Assembly (NCBI RefSeq): GCF_937900395.1
Contig: NZ_CALCDX010000052.1
Span: 1 to 29,611 of the forward strand
DNA: 29,611 bases
Direction: 5' to 3'
Source: an uncultured Caulobacter sp.
GTDB lineage: Bacteria; Pseudomonadota; Alphaproteobacteria; Caulobacterales; Caulobacteraceae
Shown in pieces: positions 1 to 7,457 of this stretch. The notes below the pieces were generated by a model. That model did not search any database and was not told where the DNA came from. It saw only the letters and a program-made list of their open reading frames with translations. A program made the translations under genes and the position numbers. Position 1 is the first letter of the stretch, and each line of letters opens with the position of its first letter.

Positions 1-331
1 CCCTTGGGCGCGGGTCCGTCCTTTCAGGATGTCGCCGACTTGCATTTCGGACATATCGAATAGAAGGGCCAGCTCGCGGTTCGAGCACTGAAAACGCTCG
101 TGAACACGCTTCAACGCGGCAACAAGCTGCGCACCGTAGTTGGTCAGATTGCAATTCTCGCCATGCTGCCGGTTGAGACCAGTCTCACGCGCATGGCGGT
201 TGTTCCGGGCCATTGTCACCCATTCCAAGTTTTCTGCCCGATTATCTCGTTTGTCGCCGTTCTTGTGGTTGATGAAGTTGCAGCCTTCCGGCTTCGGCAA
301 AAACACTCCTGCCACGAGGCGATGAACCAAA
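1..331 (-). CDS. HNH homing-type endonuclease, fragment (both ends missing)
   Basis: The minus strand encodes an open frame that runs off the left edge. It reads ALVHRLVAGVFLP, then NHKNGDKRDNRAENLEWVT, the signature of the HNH_3 type of phage and intron endonucleases (a nicking or cutting enzyme with a His-Asn metal site). After it comes a helix-turn-helix-like tail around SNRELALLFDMSEMQVGDIL, also usual in this family, where it helps bind DNA. The N-terminal DNA-recognition part is absent because the frame merges with unrelated sequence near 332-375, and the C-terminus lies outside the window. Base composition is less GC-rich than the flanking genes, which fits phage origin. The identification rests on the motif; the native context is unknown. 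Confidence 0.75.
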
Positions 332-369
332 GCGCGCCGTCCTTGCGGTAGAACTCGAAAAGCATCACG

Positions 370-1127
370 GCACGCTCGCCAGCGAACAGGGCAGCATCGC
401 GTCCGGCCAGATTGTGGGCGACGTCGCGCAAGGCGCTGTCGAGCTGCGCGGCGCGCTGATCGAGCCATGCGTGTGGATTACCGAGCGAGAACGGCGGTTG
501 CAGCGCTGCGCCGGATAACGGCGCGAGCAGCACGTCCAGCGACCTGTGCAGCCTTGACCTCGGCACCCAGATATCACCCGAGGCCAGTGCATTGGTGAGC
601 GCGCCGTAAGTCGCCATCTCCCAGTGCGTCCGGTCGATCTTGCCGGCGACCACGACATGGCGGTGCCAGCGCCGCTCGACATGACCGAGCGGAACGTCGG
701 CAGGGAGGGGCTTGCGCCAGTCGCCATCAAGATTCGACAGGATCGCCATCGCGTCGCGCAATGCCGCGGTGCCGGCCCGACCGTGGAAATCGAGCGTTTG
801 CAGGAATAGAGGTCCTGTTCGCTTGAAGGTCCGGTACTCGGCTGCGATCTCGCTTAGCACATCGTCCCTGTGAGGTGCCGCGGTACGACGGATGATCGCG
901 GCATCGGCATCGAGCATGTCGAGAGGCACGATATCCCTGAGGGCCGCGCCGATATCTTCACCGGCACGTGCTGCCCGGCTAACTGTTTCCAGCACAGTGG
1001 CGATGCGCATCAGCCGGTCGCGGCCTTCGCGTCCCGAGATCGCGATCCCCTGTTCCAGGCGTTTGCGGGCACGAAGATGAGCGCGTCCCATCAAGGTGCC
1101 GAACATGGCGATCGCCGCGTCGGTAAG
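370..1127 (-). pseudogene. Tn3-family transposase (TnpA), internal fragment
   Basis: About 250 residues match the central part of Tn3-type TnpA. They start near LTDAAIAMFGTLMGRAH, pass through VPLGHVERRWHRHVVV, and include the stretch around KIDRTHWEMATYGALTNAL and SGDIWVPRSRLHRSL, which is well conserved in the family. The piece ends near RDAALFAGER, before the C-terminal DDE catalytic domain, so it cannot be an active transposase. It is fused in frame to the truncated mutL product at its upstream side and runs into an HNH fragment at the other. No 38-bp-type terminal inverted repeats or resolvase gene are visible. A real Tn3 insertion would join host DNA to a transposon end, not to the middle of tnpA. 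Confidence 0.8.
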
Positions 1128-2954
1128 CGTGGCCTCCATCTCGCGCAGCAGGGCGTTCATCTCGGCGCCGTTGAGGCGGCGGCCGGCGCGGACGCTGCCG
1201 TGGCAGGCCATGGTCGAGCAGACCTCCTCCAGCCGTTCCTTCAGCGCCAGGGCCGCGCCGTTCTCGGCCAGGTCGTCGGCGATGTCGCGGATAAGGCCCG
1301 CCGCGTCGGTCTTGCCCAGCAGGGCCGGCGTCTCGCGCACCAGCACCGCGCCGGGCCCGAAACTCTCGATGACGAGGCCAAGGCTGGCCAGCTCCTCGGC
1401 CCGAGCGACGACGCGCTCGGCCTCGGCGGGATCCAGGTCGACGACCTCGGGCAGCAGCAGGGTCTGGCGCGCCACGCCGCCGGCCGCCATCTCGCCCTTC
1501 ATCCGCTCGTAGACGAGCCGCTCGTGGGCGGCGTGCTGGTCGACGATGACCATGCCGTCGCGGGTCTGGGCGACGATATAGGTCTCGTGAACCTGGGCCC
1601 GGGCCGCGCCGAGCGGATAGTCGATGGGGTCGAACGGCGCGCCACCACTCTGGTAGTCCGTGGTCGGATGGTCGTCGAAAGCGACGGCTCCATAGGCCTC
1701 GCGCACCACCTCCGCCAGTTCGCCGCCATAGGCGGGCTCGACCCTGGCCGAGACTTCCGAAAGCCCCGGCAAGTCCATCGGACGCCGGGTCGGCGGCGTC
1801 CAGCCGCCCTCGCGCCAGGCCGAGAAGCCGGCGGCCGACGGGCCAGGCTGATACTGGGGGTGGTAGCCGGGGAACGGGCTCTGCTGGGCGCGGATGCTGT
1901 CCAGCGCCTGGGCCGCCACGGTGGTCGACGCTCGGTGGCCGGCGCCGGCCAGGGCGTGGCGCAGGGCCCCGACGATCAGGCCGCGCACCAGGGCCGGATC
2001 GCGGAAGCGCACCTCGGCCTTGGCCGGGTGGACGTTGACGTCGACCTCGGTCGGATCGAGCGTCACATAAAGGGCCGCCGTCGGATGGCGATCCCGGGCC
2101 AGGAAATCGGCATAGGCCGCGCGCAGGGCGCCTTGCAGCAGGCGGTCGCGAACCGGGCGGCCGTTGACGAACAGATACTGGTGGGCGGCGTTGCCGCGGT
2201 TGTAGGTCGGCAGTCCCGCGAAGCCCGATAGGCGCACGCCGTCGCGGGTCTGGTCGATCTCCAGGGCGTTGTCCTGGAACTCGCGGCCCAGCACGGCGGC
2301 GAGGCGCGCGAGACGCCCCTGCGGACCCGGATGCTCGGGCGGCAGCCGCAGCACGCGGCGGCCGTCGATGTCCAGCGAGAAGCCGACGCTCTCGTTGGCC
2401 ATGGCCTGGCGCTTGATCTCTTCCGTGATCGCCAGGGCCTCGGCGCGCTCGGACTTCATGAACTTGAGACGGGCCGGAGTCGCGTAGAAGAGGTCGCGCA
2501 CCTCGATCCGCGCGCCGTGCGGGCCGGGGAAGGCGGCGGGGGCGACATCGCCGACCTGGCCGCCCTCGACCAGGATCGAAAAGGCGTCCTTCTCGCCCTT
2601 GGCGCGCGAAGAGATCTGCAGCCGCGCCACCGAGCCGATCGACGGCAGGGCCTCGCCCCGGAAGCCCATGGTGTGGATGCGCAAGAGGTCCCACAGGCCG
2701 TCGGCGTCGGGCGCGAGCTTCGAGGTCGCGTGGCGCTCGATGGCGACCGGCAGCTCCTCGGCCGTCAGGCCGCAACCGTCGTCGGCCACCAGGATGCGGG
2801 TCAGGCCGCCGCCGTGGGCCTCGACCTCGATCCGCGTGGCTCCGGCGTCGATGGCGTTGTCGACCAGCTCCTTGATGGCGCTGGCCGGCCGCTCGACCAC
2901 CTCGCCGGCGGCGATGCGGTTGACGGTCTCGGGCGGCAGGCGGCGGATGGGCAT
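1128..2954 (-). CDS. mutL: DNA mismatch repair protein MutL, C-terminus missing
   Basis: MutL is the GHKL ATPase that links MutS mismatch recognition to strand cleavage. The chosen ATG (complement of 2952-2954) gives MPIRRLPPETVNRIAAGEVV, the normal MutL start. The ATPase motifs follow: ELVDNAIDAGA, DDGCGL and TMGFRGEALPSIGSV, then DLFYATPARLKF. A proline-rich linker leads to the dimerisation domain, which carries DQHAAHERLVYE, matching the endonuclease motif DQHA(X)2E(X)4E, and later ACHGSVRAG. About 609 residues of mutL remain. The final 30 or so residues, which should hold the Cys-x-His-x-x-Pro metal-binding motif, are replaced in frame by Tn3 transposase sequence. The region upstream of the ATG abuts the start region of the first GumN-like gene, so the two genes are divergent with a very short shared promoter region. 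Confidence 0.93.
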
Positions 2955-3093
2955 CAAGCGGACTTTCACGAGGCACGCCGGCGGACCGCCGACATTGCAA
3001 CTCCTTAAGTTGCCGAACGAAGGCCGATCGGCCAACCAGAGGGAGATCGAGAACCTTAGCTCGATTCCGCCTTCGTTCGAGGAACTGAAGATA

Positions 3094-4101
3094 GTGACGC
3101 TGACCCGTTTCGCCGCCGCCGGCCTGGCGCTTTCCCTGTTGATGGGGAGTTCGGCGCTTGCTCAGACGCAAGGCAAGAACGAGGTCTCGATCCATCAGGC
3201 CAAGCCCGTGGACCTGACCCCGGTCGACAGCCAGGCCAACCTGGTCGAGGCGCTGATCGTCAACGCCCGCCTGCCGGGGCCGGCCTGGTGGAAGGTCTCG
3301 GACGCCGACACCACCGTCTACGTGATGGGCGTCCCCGCCTTCACGCCGCGAAAGCTGGACTTCGACGTCTCGGTGCTGCGGCGACGGCTGGACGGCGCCA
3401 ACGTCCTGATCATCGGCCAGGAGCCCGAGGTCAGGATCCTCAGTCTGCTGGCCCTGGTCCCCGGCCGGGGCAAGCCGTTCATGACGGACAGGCCCATGCG
3501 TGACACCCTGCCGCCCGAACTGCGCGCGCGGCTGGAGACGCGGCTGAAGGCCCGAAGCAAGCCGGTCAGCGAATACGACGACATGAAGCCGGCGCTTGCG
3601 GGCTTCATCATCGCCAACGACCGCGGCGGCGGCGTCTCGATCACCGTGGGCGACCTGACCGACCGCATCCGCGACCTCTCCAAGAGCAAGGACGTCAAGG
3701 CGCCGCCGCGTATCAAGAAGCTGGACGACTACGACCTGATCGGCATGGTCAAGTCGCTGGCCGAGGCGCCGCGGCCGCTGCAGGAGCTCTGCCTGGACGC
3801 GGGCCTGAAGGAGGCCGAGAACGGCCTGGCCGGCGTTCGCGAGACCGCCGAGCAATGGGCCGAGGGACAGGTGCGCGAGGTCGTCTCGGCCGAGCGCGGC
3901 TATCAGCGCTGCCTGGCCTCCACGCCCTGGATCGCCCGCCAGTTCAAGGACGGCCAGGACGACGCGGTCGGCGCCATCGCCTCGGCTCTCAAGAAGCCCG
4001 GCAAGGCCGTGGCGGTGATTGAGCTGCGCTCGCTGCTGACCGAGGGCGGCGTGCTGGATCGCCTGCGCGCCAAGGGCTTCACCGTAACCGCGCCTGAATA
4101 A
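3094..4101 (+). CDS. Exported TraB/GumN-like protein, copy 1
   Basis: This is a protein of 335 residues. A GTG start is chosen because GAGG lies about 11 bases upstream and a signal peptide follows at once, with predicted cleavage after ALA at about residue 23. The mature part shows the family hallmark PGPAWWKVSDADTTVYVMG and a C-terminal alpha/beta ending, GGVLDRLRAKGFTV. These match the TraB/PrgY/GumN/TIKI fold (Pfam TraB_PrgY_gumN). In active-type members VMG is followed by T-x-His and a C-terminal Gly-His-Leu motif occurs. Here residues 79-82 read GVPA and the C-terminal site reads IELRSLL, so both histidines are missing. Two cysteines (QELC and YQRC) are shared with the next two genes and may form a disulfide. 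First of three tandem paralogues; role unknown. Confidence 0.82.
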   Translation: MTLTRFAAAGLALSLLMGSSALAQTQGKNEVSIHQAKPVDLTPVDSQANLVEALIVNARLPGPAWWKVSDADTTVYVMGVPAFTPRKLDFDVSVLRRRLDGANVLIIGQEPEVRILSLLALVPGRGKPFMTDRPMRDTLPPELRARLETRLKARSKPVSEYDDMKPALAGFIIANDRGGGVSITVGDLTDRIRDLSKSKDVKAPPRIKKLDDYDLIGMVKSLAEAPRPLQELCLDAGLKEAENGLAGVRETAEQWAEGQVREVVSAERGYQRCLASTPWIARQFKDGQDDAVGAIASALKKPGKAVAVIELRSLLTEGGVLDRLRAKGFTVTAPE

Positions 4102-4159
4102 GGCCAAGCTTCCGCCACACGGTCCTCCGAGGGTTGAGCCGACACACGGGAGGGGTGCG

Positions 4160-5101
4160 ATGCGGACGATCCTGATCGGCTTTGCGCTGGCTGCGGCGAC
4201 CACGGGCGGCGCGGCGCGCGCGCAAGTCATCGATGATCCTCAGGCCAATGTGGTCGAGGCCCTGGTGGTCAGCGCCAAGCTGCCAGGCCCGGCCTGGTGG
4301 CGCGTCTCGGACGGCGACACAACGATCTATGTGATGGGAACGCCCAGCGCCCTGCCCAAGGGCATGGCCTGGGACAAGTCGGTCCTCGAGCGGCGTCTGG
4401 AGGGCGCCTTCGCCGTGGTGAAGCCGCCGGAATGGCGCGCGGGCCTCACCGATATCCCGGGCCTTCTGAAGCTCCGCAAGAGCTTGAAGGGCGATGACGA
4501 TTGGGCGCGGAACGCCCCAGCCCTCGCCGCGCGCCTGCAGCGCGCTTGGACGGCCGTCGAGCCGAAGGATCCGAATGGCTGGAAGGATTGGAAGCCGCTG
4601 TACGTCGCCCTGCAGCTCAACACCAAGACCAACAGCCAGGCCCAGCTCAAGGTCTCCGAACCCGACCGAACCATCGGCGACCTGGCCCGCAAGCGGCGGG
4701 TGAAGACGCGGCCGGCGGCGGTCCACAAGGCCATGCCGATGCTGAGGTCGCTCGTGCGCGAGCATAGCGAGGAGGCCGGACTCGCCTGCCTGTCCGAGAC
4801 GCTCGACGCGACCGAGGCGGGACCCGCGCCGGTGCGCGCGGCGGCCGACGCCTGGGCCCAGGGACGGGTCAAGGACGCCTTGGCCGGTCCTCGCAGCGCC
4901 GAACGCTGCGAGCTGCTGATGCCCGGCGTCGCCGATCTCAAGCGCCAGCTGGTCGACGACGAGGTCCAGGCCCTGACGGACCTGCTGAAGACCCCCGGCC
5001 ACGCGGTCGCCTACTTCCCCCTGCGCGCCCTGGTCGCCGAGAACGGCGTGCTGGACAAGCTGCGGGCGCGCGGGATCACGGTGCGGACGCCGGGGGATTG
5101 A
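4160..5101 (+). CDS. Exported TraB/GumN-like protein, copy 2
   Basis: A 313-residue paralogue of the preceding gene, starting 58 bases after its stop. GGGAGGGG sits just before the ATG as ribosome binding site. The signal peptide ends ARA|Q at about residue 21. The core begins LPGPAWWRVSDGDTTIYVMG, followed by TPSALPKG, so the position expected to hold the family histidine is Ser63. The C-terminal motif is AYFPLRALVAENG, again without the Gly-His-Leu histidine. The cysteines at GLAC and ERC align with those of the neighbours. The order and spacing suggest one transcript with copies 1 and 3. The fold assignment is confident; enzymatic activity is unlikely from the missing residues, and no substrate can be named. 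Confidence 0.82.
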   Translation: MRTILIGFALAAATTGGAARAQVIDDPQANVVEALVVSAKLPGPAWWRVSDGDTTIYVMGTPSALPKGMAWDKSVLERRLEGAFAVVKPPEWRAGLTDIPGLLKLRKSLKGDDDWARNAPALAARLQRAWTAVEPKDPNGWKDWKPLYVALQLNTKTNSQAQLKVSEPDRTIGDLARKRRVKTRPAAVHKAMPMLRSLVREHSEEAGLACLSETLDATEAGPAPVRAAADAWAQGRVKDALAGPRSAERCELLMPGVADLKRQLVDDEVQALTDLLKTPGHAVAYFPLRALVAENGVLDKLRARGITVRTPGD

Positions 5102-5159
5102 CGACGTCCATGGCTTGATCCGAGATGTGGACAATATCTCAGGTTGCGGAGGGGGCGTC

Positions 5160-6071
5160 TTGCGACTGGCTGCGATGGTGTTGGCGACCGCGCTCGGTTG
5201 GGTGACGCCGAGCTTGGCTCAGGACGCCGGTGACGAGCCGGCGCTTATCGAGGCCCTGGTCGTCAACGCGCGCACGCCCGGGCCGGCGTGGTGGAGCGTG
5301 TCCAAGGGCTCGGCCAAGGTCTGGGTGCTGGGCGTCGGAGTCTCCGTCCCGGCGGACGCGAAATGGGACAGTAAGGCGTTCGACCGGCGCGTGAAGGCCA
5401 CGCGTCAAGTTCTCGTCGTTCCGCCCAGCAAGACCAAGCTGGAAGGCAACCTCTTGAAAGCCGACCGCGACTGGAGGCAGGAGCTGACCGAGGCTGAACG
5501 CGCGCGGGTGTCTGAAATCGCGGCGGCGGCTCGCCGCAAGCCCGACTTCTATTCGAACTACCGACCGAATTTCGCCGGGCTGCTGATCAAGACGGACCTG
5601 GACGCCCGCGCCAAACCCCAGCCTGGGAAGTCGCAGGACCTGCAGGCCCGGGCAAGGCGGCTCGGCGCCCAGATCGTTCCGGCCGGCGGCGAGGTGGCGC
5701 AAGGTGCGAAGACCGGCCTCGAGCTTGGCGGGCGTGACGGCCTGGCCTGCGTGCGGTGGGCGATCCGGCCGCGCGATCCCGTCGCGATGCGCCAGCAGAG
5801 GGCTCAGGCCTGGATGAACGGCGACGTCAGGGCCATCATGCTTGGGCCCGCCACCTATGATCCCTGCGTCCAGTCGATATCGTCGCTGCAGGCGGCGTCG
5901 GAGAACAGCGACGGGCAGATGGTCGATGCGATCGGGGCGAGGCTGGATCGGGGCGAGGGCGCCGTGGCCTTCGTCCCGCTCCTCGCGCTGCTGCGCGAGG
6001 GTGGGGTGCTGGACCAGCTTCGCAAGCGCGGTTACCGGATCGAAAATCCAGCGCAGATCGACGACCAATAA
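5160..6071 (+). CDS. Exported TraB/GumN-like protein, copy 3 (most divergent)
   Basis: Third tandem paralogue, 303 residues. A TTG start at 5160 is preferred because GGAGGGGG lies about five bases upstream and the signal peptide MRLAAMVLATALGWVTPSLA begins there; a longer frame back to 5115 has no such site and would bury the signal peptide. The core reads TPGPAWWSVSKGSAKVWVLG, then VGVSVPAD in place of the family T-x-His segment. The C-terminal half keeps AFVPLLALLREGGVLDQLRKRGY. The conserved cysteines appear at GLAC and YDPC. Sequence has drifted further than between copies 1 and 2. The gene ends just before a strong bidirectional terminator. Function unknown. Confidence 0.8.
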   Translation: MRLAAMVLATALGWVTPSLAQDAGDEPALIEALVVNARTPGPAWWSVSKGSAKVWVLGVGVSVPADAKWDSKAFDRRVKATRQVLVVPPSKTKLEGNLLKADRDWRQELTEAERARVSEIAAAARRKPDFYSNYRPNFAGLLIKTDLDARAKPQPGKSQDLQARARRLGAQIVPAGGEVAQGAKTGLELGGRDGLACVRWAIRPRDPVAMRQQRAQAWMNGDVRAIMLGPATYDPCVQSISSLQAASENSDGQMVDAIGARLDRGEGAVAFVPLLALLREGGVLDQLRKRGYRIENPAQIDDQ

Positions 6072-6079
6072 ACGTAAAA

Positions 6080-6112
6080 ACGGCCCGGAACCGCGAGGCT
6101 CCGGGCCGTCTT
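6080..6112. terminator. Bidirectional intrinsic terminator between GumN copy 3 and bamF
   Basis: A 10-bp perfect stem, ACGGCCCGGA pairing with TCCGGGCCGT, encloses a 10-base loop. On the minus strand the stem is followed by TTTTTACG, a good U-tract for the bamF transcript. On the plus strand only a short CTTG follows, so it is weaker for the GumN genes. It sits between convergent stop codons at 6071 and 6136. Confidence 0.85.
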
Positions 6113-6135
6113 GCATCTTAGCGGAAGGTCGAGCC

Positions 6136-6705
6136 CTAGAGGCCCGGCAGCTTGATGCCGCCCTTCTTCTCGCGGCTGATGACCACGCCGCCCGTGCCGA
6201 CCAGCTTCTTGAGGCGGGCCTCTTCGGCGGCGGCGTCGACTTCCATCGGGGCGTTGGCGCCGGCTTCGGCGGCCGTCGTCACGTTGGTGGTCTTCTGACC
6301 CTTCTTCCAGAACATCACCTTGCTGGCGAAGCTCTCGTCCTTGTGGGCCAGGTCGCCGTTCTCGTCATCGACGACGAAGCGGATCAGCGGATCGGCCTTT
6401 TCCGAGCCGGCGCGGGCGACCAGCAGCTTCTCGCCTTCCGAGCGGCCAGCGGCGTTGCTCTGGCCGATCAGGGCGGCGCGGGCGGCGCTTTCGGGCTGCA
6501 GCTCCTGCGGGCGCGGCTCGCCGGGCGCCGGCGGACGCAGCGAATAGTCGGGCGGCACCACCAGCGGCGCCTTGCTGACCACGCGGAATTCGTCGGGGAC
6601 GACCTTGTCCATCCCCAGGGCCTTCTTGGTCGAGGTGCAGCCGGCCAGGCCGATCGCGGCCACGACGGTCAGGGCGCTAACAGCGGCGACCCGTTTGAAA
6701 CTCAT
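6136..6705 (-). CDS. bamF: BamF-like outer-membrane assembly lipoprotein (DUF3035)
   Basis: A 189-residue lipoprotein. The start MSFKRVAAVSALTVVAAIG leads to the lipobox LAGC, with Cys23 as the lipidation site. The body is polar and low in complexity. PDEFRVVSKAPLVVPPDYSL followed by RPPAPGEPRPQEL is the typical conserved region of the DUF3035 family, described as BamF, an alphaproteobacterial accessory lipoprotein of the beta-barrel assembly machine. It should be anchored in the inner leaflet of the outer membrane. The gene lies downstream of lspA, whose product processes lipoproteins, with a 113-base gap, and ends at a strong terminator. The family assignment is from recognised sequence; participation in the BAM complex is inferred from the characterised Caulobacter protein. 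Confidence 0.8.
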   Translation of the reverse strand: MSFKRVAAVSALTVVAAIGLAGCTSTKKALGMDKVVPDEFRVVSKAPLVVPPDYSLRPPAPGEPRPQELQPESAARAALIGQSNAAGRSEGEKLLVARAGSEKADPLIRFVVDDENGDLAHKDESFASKVMFWKKGQKTTNVTTAAEAGANAPMEVDAAAEEARLKKLVGTGGVVISREKKGGIKLPGL

Positions 6706-6818
6706 CAAACCATGCTCCAGCAGAGCCGACCCCCGGCCCAAAAATTCGGACGCTCTCGATACGACATCCTCGCGCGGGCGCCAATGTCCCACGCGATTGC
6801 GGCGGCAATCGGCCAAAA

Positions 6819-7316
6819 CTACTCGGTCTGATGCGACAGTTTGCTCTCCTCGGAGAGAAAGCTGTCCAGCAGCAGCAGCGCCACCCCGATCGAGATCCCC
6901 GAGTCGGCGACGTTGAACACCCAGGGGAAATAGAGCCGCGAGACGTCGATGAAGTCGACGACATAGCCGTACAGCACCCGATCGATCAGATTGTTGCCGA
7001 TCGCGCCGCCGATGATCATGCCGATGCCCAGGGCGGGGAGGAGCTTCGTCGCCCTCCGGGCCCAGATCGCCAGGCCGATCACCACGACGATCGAGAAGCC
7101 GATTAGCAGCCAGCGGCCCCAGTCGCTGTTCTTCAGCAGGCCAAAGCTCATGCCGTAGTTATGGACCATGGTCAGGTGCAGCGGCCCCAGCAGTGGGACG
7201 CTGGCGCCTTGCGCTCGGCCCAGGAGCCCGAGGATCCAGAGCTTGGAGAGCTGGTCCAGCACCAGGACGGCGGCGGCGATCGCGTAGGCGGTCCAGCCGA
7301 GGCGGGTGATTTTCAA
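6819..7316 (-). CDS. lspA: Lipoprotein signal peptidase (signal peptidase II)
   Basis: LspA cleaves the signal peptide from lipid-modified prolipoproteins in the inner membrane. The 165-residue product has four hydrophobic segments, at about 9-30, 66-85, 94-110 and 133-153. Conserved blocks are VLDQLSKLW, VHNYGMSFGL, GNNLIDRVLYGYVVDFI and FNVADSGI. The aspartyl catalytic pair corresponds to Asp121 (VVDF) and Asp138 (NVAD). Length is normal for the family. It follows ileS on the same strand after a palindromic intergenic element, the usual ileS-lspA order of many proteobacteria, and precedes a lipoprotein gene. Confidence 0.95.
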   Translation of the reverse strand: MKITRLGWTAYAIAAAVLVLDQLSKLWILGLLGRAQGASVPLLGPLHLTMVHNYGMSFGLLKNSDWGRWLLIGFSIVVVIGLAIWARRATKLLPALGIGMIIGGAIGNNLIDRVLYGYVVDFIDVSRLYFPWVFNVADSGISIGVALLLLDSFLSEESKLSHQTE

Positions 7317-7339
7317 GGGCGTCGTCCCCCGTTCTGAAA

Positions 7340-7452
7340 TCCTCTCCCATCGGGAGAGGAGGGACCCACCGCGAAGCGGTGGGAGGTGAGGGGGTATGCC
7401 GCCAGCCGGTTTACCCCCTCACCCCTACCCCTCTCCCCATGGGAGAGGGAGA
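7340..7452. repeat. Multi-hairpin palindromic intergenic element between lspA and ileS
   Basis: The gap between ileS and lspA is filled with nested palindromes: CCTCTCCC-atc-GGGAGAGG, then CCCACCGC-gaa-GCGGTGGG, then GTGAGGGGGTA pairing with the later TACCCCCTCAC, then CTCTCCCC-at-GGGAGAG. The CTCTCCC words at the two ends also allow an overall fold. This resembles REP-like elements of alphaproteobacteria. Only one copy is in this window. It may affect read-through or mRNA stability between ileS and lspA. Confidence 0.75.
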
Positions 7453-7457
7453 CTTCT

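Noticed and set aside
1..331. Prophage edge
   Set aside because: A single partial HNH gene is not enough; no other phage genes, integrase or attachment site are visible.
370..1127. An inserted Tn3 transposon in mutL
   Set aside because: Only the central part of tnpA is present, with no terminal inverted repeats, no target duplication and no resolvase. The join lies inside tnpA.
870..2231. A long plus-strand open frame opposite mutL and the transposase fragment
   Set aside because: It is antisense to clear MutL motifs and has the His/Gln/Arg/Gly-rich composition of a shadow frame.
979..4230. A very long open frame on the minus strand overlapping mutL and the first GumN-like gene
   Set aside because: It is rich in Arg, Pro and Gly and low in complexity, overlaps well-supported genes in other frames, and has no recognisable domain. 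It is a by-product of GC-rich codon bias.
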